Shown here piece after piece: positions 1 through 5,389 of a DNA stretch of 5,389 bases. Each line of letters opens with the position of its first letter. Positions within the stretch are counted from its first letter, which is position 1. This DNA is from Thermoplasmata archaeon (lineage in GTDB: Archaea; Thermoplasmatota; Penumbrarchaeia; Penumbrarchaeales; Penumbrarchaeaceae). The notes below the pieces were generated by a model. It had not been told where the DNA came from. It did no database searches and saw only the letters and a list, made by a program, of their open reading frames with translations. The stretch is taken from NCBI GenBank assembly GCA_023145185.1, contig JAGLEG010000281.1, forward strand, positions 1 to 5,389, read 5' to 3'. Both the position numbers and the translations under genes were made by a program.

Positions 1-1
1 G

Positions 2-1153
<1,152 letters not shown>

Positions 1154-1161
1154 TCGATCAT

Positions 1162-1168
1162 GGAGGTG
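1162..1168 (+). promoter_or_regulatory. Shine-Dalgarno site of the small-subunit gene
   Basis: GGAGGTG lies 7 bases before the ATG at 1176, in the 22-base gap after the large-subunit stop codon. It fixes the start of the small-subunit gene and shows it is translated from the same message by its own initiation event. Confidence 0.85.
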
Positions 1169-1175
1169 TTTTGAA

Positions 1176-1571
1176 ATGGAAGGAAAGATCCGTGTGCTTG
1201 TGGCGAAACCCGGCCTGGACGGCCACGACAGGGGAGCAAAGGTGGTCGCGAGGGCCCTGAGGGACGCGGGCATGGAGGTGATCTACACCGGCCTCCATCA
1301 GACCGCGGAGATGATAGTGAACACCGCCCTGCAGGAGGATGTGGACGTTGTCGGGCTGAGCCTGCTCTCCGGTGCACATATGACGTTGTTCAGGGATGTT
1401 ACGAAGATCCTGAAGGAGCGTGACATGATTGATGTTCTCGTTGTGGGTGGAGGTATCATACCCGAGGAGGATGTCCCTGGCCTGAAGGAGGCGGGGGTGA
1501 ACGGCGTATTCGGGCCCGGAACACCCCTTGAGGATATCGTGACGTTCATCAAGGAGAACGTGAAAAGATGA
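1176..1571 (+). CDS. B12-dependent acyl-CoA mutase, small (cobalamin-binding) subunit
   Basis: This is a complete 131-residue stand-alone B12-binding domain with a flavodoxin-like Rossmann fold, forming the second subunit of the mutase. The base-off/His-on signature is present: Asp15, His17 and Gly20 in GLDGHDRG, where His17 is the lower axial ligand of cobalt (MCM His610) and Lys11 matches MCM Lys604. Ser62-Leu63 in GLSLLSG and the glycine turns VVGGG (91-93) and FGPGT (112-116) complete the nucleotide-tail pocket. Its length is close to the small subunits of isobutyryl- and 2-hydroxyisobutyryl-CoA mutases (about 135), and the KPGLDGHDRG and TGLHQT wording is typical of split mutases. It starts 22 bases after the large-subunit gene behind a good GGAGGTG site. 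Its stop overlaps the start of meaB by four bases (ATGA), so translation is probably coupled. It could in principle serve more than one large subunit in the cell. Confidence 0.95.
   Translation: MEGKIRVLVAKPGLDGHDRGAKVVARALRDAGMEVIYTGLHQTAEMIVNTALQEDVDVVGLSLLSGAHMTLFRDVTKILKERDMIDVLVVGGGIIPEEDVPGLKEAGVNGVFGPGTPLEDIVTFIKENVKR
1551..1556 (+). promoter_or_regulatory. Shine-Dalgarno site of meaB
   Basis: AAGGAG inside the end of the small-subunit gene lies 11 bases before the ATG at 1568. The spacing is a little long, but with the ATGA stop/start overlap it supports this start and suggests translational coupling. Confidence 0.55.
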
Positions 1572-2509
1572 AAGACCTCGCAGAGAGGGTCATGAGGGGT
1601 GAGCAGAGGGCCATCGCAAGGCTGATCACCCACGCGGAGAACAGCTCGCCGATCGCCGCGGAGGCAATGGGCCGACTGCACTCGTCCAGCGGAAGGGCGC
1701 AGGTCATAGGCATCACCGGGGTGATGGGCGCGGGAAAGAGCACCCTTATCGCGGAGATCGCCATGGAATACCGGAGGAAGGGCAGAACCGTGGGGATCAT
1801 CGCGATCGATCCCACATCACCTTTTTCAGGGGGGGCGCTCCTGGGCGACAGGATCCGTATGATGTCGATCACATCCGATCCCGAGATATTCATACGGAGC
1901 ATGGGCACCAGGGGAATGTTGGGTGGCTTGACAGGCGCCGTCTACGACGTCGTGGAGATCCTTGACGCCGCCGGCAAGGACGTTATAATCGTAGAGACCG
2001 TGGGTGTGGGACAGGCGGAGGTGGACATAATCAAGATCGCCGACACCACCGTTGTCGTAACCGTTCCCGGGCTGGGCGATTCGATACAGGCCTTCAAGGC
2101 GGGGATAATGGAGATCGCTGATATCTTCGTGGTGAACAAGGCGGACCGGCCCGGTTTCGAGAGGATCATGGCGGAGCTTTCATCGATGGTGGAGATTTCA
2201 CACATGCCCGGGGAGCGGGGAGTGCCCATTGTTCCAACTGTGGCCAAGGAGCAAGAGGGGGTCTCGGAGCTTGTAGATGAGATAGATGCCCATCAGGCCT
2301 TTCTCAAGCAGAGCACCGCATTTGAGGAGCATCGAAGAAGGAGGTACGAGGCCGAGCTGGTGGAGATAGTCAGGAAGAGGCTTATGAACCTCATCTTTGA
2401 TGAGTCCGTTTTCAAGGAGAGGATAGAGAAGCTGGTGGAGAGGATATATGCCAAAGAGACCGACCCGTACTCGGCAGCGCAGGAGATCCTGACAACCGTG
2501 TTGAAATGA
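1568..2509 (+). CDS. meaB: Mutase-associated G-protein chaperone MeaB (ArgK/MMAA family)
   Basis: This is a complete 313-residue P-loop GTPase of the MeaB/ArgK/MMAA family. Such proteins bind acyl-CoA mutases, gate loading of adenosylcobalamin and removal of damaged cofactor, and protect the enzyme from inactivation. Visible elements are a short N-terminal helical region (about 1-40), the Walker A loop GVMGAGKST (51-59), Asp81 in the DPTSPFSGGALLGDR segment (81-95), the ETVGVGQAE switch region (143-151), the guanine-specificity motif NKAD (190-193), and a helical C-terminal dimerisation arm (about 265-313). Walker A has Met53 where relatives usually carry Pro; the Lys and Ser needed for phosphate and magnesium binding are intact. 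The length is normal (about 310-330). It overlaps the small-subunit gene by four bases and is the last gene of the operon, ending 29 bases before the stop of a convergent gene. Related chaperones also serve isobutyryl- and 2-hydroxyisobutyryl-CoA mutases, so its presence does not by itself indicate methylmalonyl-CoA as substrate. Confidence 0.95.
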   Translation: MKDLAERVMRGEQRAIARLITHAENSSPIAAEAMGRLHSSSGRAQVIGITGVMGAGKSTLIAEIAMEYRRKGRTVGIIAIDPTSPFSGGALLGDRIRMMSITSDPEIFIRSMGTRGMLGGLTGAVYDVVEILDAAGKDVIIVETVGVGQAEVDIIKIADTTVVVTVPGLGDSIQAFKAGIMEIADIFVVNKADRPGFERIMAELSSMVEISHMPGERGVPIVPTVAKEQEGVSELVDEIDAHQAFLKQSTAFEEHRRRRYEAELVEIVRKRLMNLIFDESVFKERIEKLVERIYAKETDPYSAAQEILTTVLK

Positions 2510-2538
2510 CCGATGTTCAGGAAATGTTATAGATGTTC
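2510..2538. other. Short convergent spacer without a clear terminator
   Basis: These 29 bases separate the stop of meaB (plus) and the stop of the acyl-CoA dehydrogenase (minus). The best structure is a weak inverted repeat, AGGAA (2519-2523) with TTCCT (2536-2540), and there is no U-tract of the bacterial rho-independent kind on either strand. GATGTTC occurs twice, at 2512-2518 and 2532-2538. I see no convincing terminator; transcripts may run into the opposing gene. Confidence 0.5.
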
Positions 2539-3678
2539 CTATCTCAGCAGTGAGCCTGCGATCACCATCTTCATCACCTCGGACGTCCCCTCGTAGATCT
2601 CGGTGATCTTGGCGTCCCGATAAAGCCTCTCCACCGTGTACTCCCGCATGTAGCCGTTGCCGCCGTGGACCTGGATCGCCCTGCCCGTACACCAGACGGC
2701 CGTCTCTCCCGCAAGCAGCTTCGCCATCGCGGCCTCCTTGCTGAACCTCTTCCCGCTATCCTTCATCAGGGCTGCCCTGTAGACCAGGAACCTCGCGGCC
2801 TCTATCCTCGTGGCCATCTCGGCTATCATCCACTGTATCGCCTGGAACGACGCGATGGGCTTTCCGAACTGGACCCTCTTTTTGGAGTAGATGATGGACT
2901 CGTCCAGGGCCGCCTGGGCTATGCCCACGGCCTGGGCGGCTATGCCGATCCTCCCCCCGTCGATGCTGGCAAGGGCGATCTTGAAGCCGTCCCCTTCCTT
3001 TCCCAGGAGGTTCTCCCTCGGCACCTCCATATCCTCGAAGATGATCTCCGAGGTGAGGGACCCTTTTATCCCCATCTTCTCCATGGGGGGGCCTGCGGTG
3101 AACCCCTTGTATCCGCTCTCCACGATGAAAGTGCTGATGCCCCTGGTCCCCGCCTCTTTATCTGTGATCGCAAAGACGATGACCACATCACATATCGGGC
3201 CTGCCGTGATGAAGGTCTTCGTGCCGTTGATTATATATGTGTCTCCCTTCAGAACGGCCGTCGTGGTCATGGCACCAAGGTCCGAGCCCGCATTGGGTTC
3301 GGTCCCCGCAAACGCACCCAACATCTTCCCCGAGGCGATGTCCGGGATGTACTTTCTCCTCTGCTCCTCGTTGCCGTACTTGAGGATCATCCACCCCGGG
3401 AAGGAGTTGTGGACCGATGTGATCGCGCCGGTGGATGCGCATTTCCTGGATATCTCCTCCACCACGGTGGCGTAGGTCACCGCATCCATCCCCGCCCCGC
3501 CGTACTCCGTAGGGATCATGATCCCCATGAGGCCCAACTCGCCCATCTTCCTTATGGTCCCCTCGGGAAAGACCTCATCCCTGTCGGTCTTTGCGGCTAT
3601 TGGGGCCAGTTCCCTCTCGGCGAAATCCCTGACCATGTCCCTTGTCATCTTCTGCCTGTCGGTCAGTTCGAATTCCAT
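2539..3678 (-). CDS. Acyl-CoA dehydrogenase, short/medium-chain type
   Basis: This is a complete 379-residue FAD-dependent acyl-CoA dehydrogenase, the normal length for the SCAD/butyryl-CoA dehydrogenase group. It makes trans-2-enoyl-CoA from a saturated acyl-CoA and passes electrons to electron-transfer flavoprotein. Visible are an N-terminal helical domain (1-120) with YGGAG at 59-63; the first family signature TEPNAGSD (126-133), where Gly125 replaces the usual aliphatic residue; the beta-domain flavin contact KTFITAG (154-160); and a perfect match to the second signature, QVHGGNGYMREYTVERLYRD (about 336-355). Glu363 in YEGTSE is the catalytic base at the MCAD/SCAD position, which argues against isovaleryl-CoA dehydrogenase. 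The ATG at 3678 is the only start: reading upstream, no other start codon occurs before an in-frame TAA at 3705-3703. No Shine-Dalgarno precedes it, suggesting a leaderless or near-leaderless message. It converges on the mutase operon and diverges from the second dehydrogenase. Chain length or branching preference cannot be read from sequence. Confidence 0.95.
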   Translation of the reverse strand: MEFELTDRQKMTRDMVRDFAERELAPIAAKTDRDEVFPEGTIRKMGELGLMGIMIPTEYGGAGMDAVTYATVVEEISRKCASTGAITSVHNSFPGWMILKYGNEEQRRKYIPDIASGKMLGAFAGTEPNAGSDLGAMTTTAVLKGDTYIINGTKTFITAGPICDVVIVFAITDKEAGTRGISTFIVESGYKGFTAGPPMEKMGIKGSLTSEIIFEDMEVPRENLLGKEGDGFKIALASIDGGRIGIAAQAVGIAQAALDESIIYSKKRVQFGKPIASFQAIQWMIAEMATRIEAARFLVYRAALMKDSGKRFSKEAAMAKLLAGETAVWCTGRAIQVHGGNGYMREYTVERLYRDAKITEIYEGTSEVMKMVIAGSLLR

Positions 3679-3699
3679 GCCCGAGAATGGAAAAGTACG

Positions 3700-3707
3700 A
3701 TATTAAA
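3700..3707 (-). promoter_or_regulatory. Probable TATA box (or -10 element) of the minus-strand acyl-CoA dehydrogenase
   Basis: On the minus strand this reads TTTAATAT, preceded by purine-rich GGAAGGG that could be a BRE. Its centre is about 25 bases from the A of the start codon at 3678, the usual archaeal TATA-to-transcription-start distance, so the message would begin at or near the ATG. That fits the missing ribosome binding site. A bacterial reading also exists: TTGACG (plus 3726-3731), an 18-base gap, then TTTAAT (3702-3707), each hexamer matching the sigma70 consensus at five of six positions. Confidence 0.55.
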
Positions 3708-3742
3708 CCCTTCCATGGCCTTTTCCGTCAAGATTATTAAAA

Positions 3743-3752
3743 CTTATATAAA
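3743..3752 (+). promoter_or_regulatory. Probable TATA box of the long acyl-CoA dehydrogenase gene
   Basis: CTTATATAAA with A-rich flanks lies about 100 bases before the ATG at 3846. In an archaeon transcription would begin near 3773, leaving a leader of about 70 bases. The core TTATATAA is a palindrome, so it could also act toward the minus-strand gene. As a bacterial -10 (TATAAA, 3747-3752) it lacks a good -35 partner. Confidence 0.5.
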
Positions 3753-3763
3753 ACATAACATTC

Positions 3764-3779
3764 TAGCCGGATAGCCGGA
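3764..3779 (+). repeat. Tandem duplicated octamer TAGCCGGA
   Basis: TAGCCGGA occurs twice with no gap, at 3764-3771 and 3772-3779. It sits where the TATA element predicts the start of the plus-strand transcript. Each copy contains the palindrome CCGG. It may be an operator half-site pair or simply a small tandem duplication. Confidence 0.6.
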
Positions 3780-3780
3780 G

Positions 3781-3810
3781 AGAGTGGGATCGAGCTGTGG
3801 TCCCGGCTCT
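3781..3810 (+). other. Possible leader hairpin before the long acyl-CoA dehydrogenase gene
   Basis: AGAG (3781-3784) can pair with CTCT (3807-3810) and GGGA (3786-3789) with TCCC (3801-3804), joined by a T-G pair and a one-base bulge, with an 11-base loop. An alternative inner stem, GAGCTG (3792-3797) with CGGCTC (3804-3809), shares the same bases. The structure would fall in the 5' leader, about 20 bases before the ribosome binding site. A regulatory role is only a guess. Confidence 0.35.
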
Positions 3811-3831
3811 ACCTTGGAAGGGGAGTGCTCT

Positions 3832-3838
3832 GGGGGGT
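3832..3838 (+). promoter_or_regulatory. G-rich ribosome binding site of the long acyl-CoA dehydrogenase
   Basis: GGGGGGT lies 7 bases before ATG 3846. It is an imperfect Shine-Dalgarno but well spaced. A second purine tract, GGAAGGGGA (3816-3824), directly abuts an in-frame GTG at 3825, which is too close to serve it well, so ATG 3846 is preferred. Confidence 0.5.
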
Positions 3839-3845
3839 ACGCACC

Positions 3846-5389
3846 ATGTCAGGACTTGATGATGAATCCAGGGAGATGATGCTCGCAACGATCAGGGAGT
3901 TCGCCAACAAGAACCTATCGCCGGAATATCTGCTGGAGGTGGACCGGGAGGGCCACCTTCCCAAGGAGAAGATAAAGGAGATGTATGACCCCGCCAAACT
4001 GGGGGTCCACCTTCTGCTCATCCCACAGGAGTACGGCGGCTTCGGTGCAAATAACTACGACATGTACCGGATCTGTGAACTGCTTGCATCCATTGACCTC
4101 GGCGTGGCCACCGCCGTCTTTGCGACCTTCCTTGGGATGGATCCCATAAGGGTAGGGGGCACGCCGGAGCAGAAGCAGAAGTGGTTCTCCAGGGTGGCCC
4201 AGGAGGGCCTCCTCATCGCCTACGGGGCCACCGAGGCCGAGGCGGGCAGCGATCTGGGATCGCTCAAGACCAGGGCGGTGCCGGTGGAGGAGGATGGGAA
4301 GGTGGTGGGCTACAAGCTGAGCGGCAACAAGCAGTGGATATCCAATGCAGGTTTCGCGGACATGTATCTTATCCTGGCCAAGGACCCCAAGGGCGTGGGC
4401 TGGTTCGTCATGGAGGGCGGTTCCGAGGGATTGGAGCTGAGCATTCCCGAGGAGAAGCACGGGATCAGGGCGTCCAACACCGTAGCCTTCTCCATGGATG
4501 AGGTGTATGTACCGGCCGAGAACCTGGTGGGGATGGAGGAAGGCCAGGGACTTGCGCAGGCGCAGGCCGTTTTCGGAGCGACGAGGATAATGGTCGCGGC
4601 CTTCGGCCTTGGCTGCGGATGGGAGGCCCTGGGCAAAGCCGTGAGCTACAGTCAGGGCAGGATCCAGGCCGGTGGGCCGCTGTCGGAGAAACAGGGGTAC
4701 ACACACAAGCTGATCGTCCCCCACGCCGTGCGCCTCGAAGCGTCCAGGGCGTACATCGAGGAAGTGGCCCAGAGGCTGGACCTGGAGGGCGAGGGGCTTC
4801 AGACAGAGGGGGCCATAGCCAAACTCTCCGCGTCCGAGGCCGGGAACGAGGCCGCAGACGCCTCCATGCAGGCTCTCGGCGGGTATGGCTACGTCAGGGA
4901 GATGTTCGTGGAGAAGGTCCGGAGGGACGTGAGGATAACGCAGGTCTACGAGGGTACCTCGGAGGTCCTGGAGATGACCATCGCCAGGAACCGGTGGCAG
5001 GAACACCTCAAGTCGAGGTCAAAATATTATACCAACATGGCAGAGGAGACCATGGTCTTACATTCGAAAGATTCCGATGTGGGGGCAGATATGGCCGCTC
5101 TGGCGCTATCTGCACTCAACCACATATTCGAGGAGTGCAGGCTTCAAAAGCTCACCAGGAACCAGCACGTACTGATGCGCCTTGGGGAGCTGGCAACCTT
5201 CGCGGAGACGTCAACGGTGTTCTGTAAAAAGGCCTCGGAGGAGACATATTCCAAGGGTGTGAGGTTTGACAGGGAGGCCTGGCAGGCCATGGCGAGGACC
5301 TACGCAAGGACCAGCGCGCTCAAGGTGGTCACCGAGGGGATCAAGCTCATACAGGGATATGGAACAGGCGATCCGGCATCCCTGACCGA
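3846..5389 (+). CDS. Acyl-CoA dehydrogenase, long form with C-terminal extension (VLCAD/FadE-like); 3' partial
   Basis: This frame is open from ATG 3846 to the right edge, 514 codons without a stop. Residues 1-389 form a full acyl-CoA dehydrogenase core: an N-terminal helical domain with EYGGFG, the first signature TEAEAGSD (129-136), the flavin contact WISNAG (164-169), a near-perfect second signature beginning QALGGYGY (342-349) with Asp361, and catalytic Glu369 in YEGTSE. It then continues for at least 125 residues into a helical domain (about 393 onward, YYTNMAEETMVLH), as in 580-620-residue VLCAD/ACAD9/FadE-type enzymes, where the extra domain aids dimer packing or membrane contact. The reaction is alpha,beta-dehydrogenation of an acyl-CoA with electron transfer to ETF; the substrate is unknown. 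It shares only motif-level likeness with its divergent neighbour, so this is not a recent duplication. An in-frame GTG at 3825 is an alternative start, but its spacing from a purine tract is poor. Confidence 0.92.
   Translation, partial: MSGLDDESREMMLATIREFANKNLSPEYLLEVDREGHLPKEKIKEMYDPAKLGVHLLLIPQEYGGFGANNYDMYRICELLASIDLGVATAVFATFLGMDPIRVGGTPEQKQKWFSRVAQEGLLIAYGATEAEAGSDLGSLKTRAVPVEEDGKVVGYKLSGNKQWISNAGFADMYLILAKDPKGVGWFVMEGGSEGLELSIPEEKHGIRASNTVAFSMDEVYVPAENLVGMEEGQGLAQAQAVFGATRIMVAAFGLGCGWEALGKAVSYSQGRIQAGGPLSEKQGYTHKLIVPHAVRLEASRAYIEEVAQRLDLEGEGLQTEGAIAKLSASEAGNEAADASMQALGGYGYVREMFVEKVRRDVRITQVYEGTSEVLEMTIARNRWQEHLKSRSKYYTNMAEETMVLHSKDSDVGADMAALALSALNHIFEECRLQKLTRNQHVLMRLGELATFAETSTVFCKKASEETYSKGVRFDREAWQAMARTYARTSALKVVTEGIKLIQGYGTGDPASLT

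Larger units (their letters stand above)
3679..3845. promoter_or_regulatory. Divergent intergenic region with promoters for both acyl-CoA dehydrogenases
   Basis: These 167 bases lie between the start codons of the two divergent dehydrogenase genes. The part at about 3700-3763 is strikingly AT-rich against a GC-rich background and holds the promoter-like elements listed separately. The part at 3764-3845 is GC-rich, with a tandem octamer, a hairpin and a G-rich ribosome binding site leading into the plus-strand gene. No small gene is convincing here. Confidence 0.75.

Noticed and set aside
2512..2540. Repeated GATGTTC and the AGGAA/TTCCT inverted repeat as a bidirectional terminator.
   Set aside because: The stem is only five pairs around a 12-base loop and no T-run follows on either strand.
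2665..3774. A long plus-strand open frame (about 369 codons) opposite the minus-strand acyl-CoA dehydrogenase.
   Set aside because: It is a shadow: its translation is rich in Arg, Pro, His and Gly with no recognisable domain, while the minus strand holds a complete, motif-perfect dehydrogenase.
3825..3827. GTG at 3825 as an upstream start of the long dehydrogenase.
   Set aside because: The nearest purine tract touches the codon, leaving no spacer, while ATG 3846 has a G-rich tract at a normal distance and gives a family-typical N-terminus.
3915..5006. A minus-strand open frame (about 363 codons) opposite the long acyl-CoA dehydrogenase.
   Set aside because: Low-complexity translation typical of the antisense of GC-rich coding DNA; the plus strand carries clear dehydrogenase signatures throughout.

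Overview
The window is a gene-dense fragment of acyl-CoA metabolism. It holds five genes: two are cut by the window edges and three are complete. A plus-strand operon at the left encodes a coenzyme B12-dependent acyl-CoA mutase, in order: the catalytic large subunit (N-terminus missing), the separate B12-binding small subunit, and a MeaB-type GTPase chaperone. A complete acyl-CoA dehydrogenase gene on the minus strand converges on this operon. A second, longer acyl-CoA dehydrogenase is transcribed divergently from the first and is still open at the right edge, 514 codons in.

The mutase would normally be labelled methylmalonyl-CoA mutase (MCM). Its active site argues for a different substrate. 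A gap-free stretch links the conserved glutamine (MCM Gln197) to the catalytic histidine (MCM His244). Within it, the residue at MCM Arg207, which grips the substrate carboxylate, is glutamine. Glutamine here is the mark of isobutyryl-CoA and 2-hydroxyisobutyryl-CoA mutases. The RFHTQTAG segment further on is also of that type. The window therefore more likely encodes a mutase for a non-dicarboxylic acyl-CoA, such as isobutyryl/n-butyryl-CoA or 2-hydroxyisobutyryl/3-hydroxybutyryl-CoA. The residue that would separate these (MCM Tyr89 position) lies upstream of the window.

Working model (inference): the mutase branches or unbranches a short acyl-CoA, MeaB loads and protects its B12 cofactor, and the dehydrogenases do the alpha,beta-oxidation step of straight or branched acyl-CoAs. 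The long dehydrogenase has the C-terminal helical extension seen in VLCAD/FadE-type enzymes.

Organism: GC-rich, with AGG as the dominant arginine codon and frequent ATA, good Shine-Dalgarno sites inside the operon, and an AT-rich divergent promoter region. That region contains a TTATATAA element, and a TTTAATAT box about 25 bases before a start codon that has no ribosome binding site. This suggests an archaeon (for example a Thermoplasmatota or Archaeoglobi relative) with leaderless transcription, at about 0.6 confidence. A sigma70-like reading of the same promoter is possible, so a bacterium with similar codon use (for example Synergistota) is not excluded. No mobile elements, CRISPR arrays, tRNA or rRNA genes are seen.

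Layout: 2-1153 mutase large subunit; 1176-1571 small subunit; 1568-2509 meaB; 2510-2538 short convergent spacer; 2539-3678 (minus) acyl-CoA dehydrogenase; 3679-3845 divergent regulatory region; 3846-5389 long acyl-CoA dehydrogenase.
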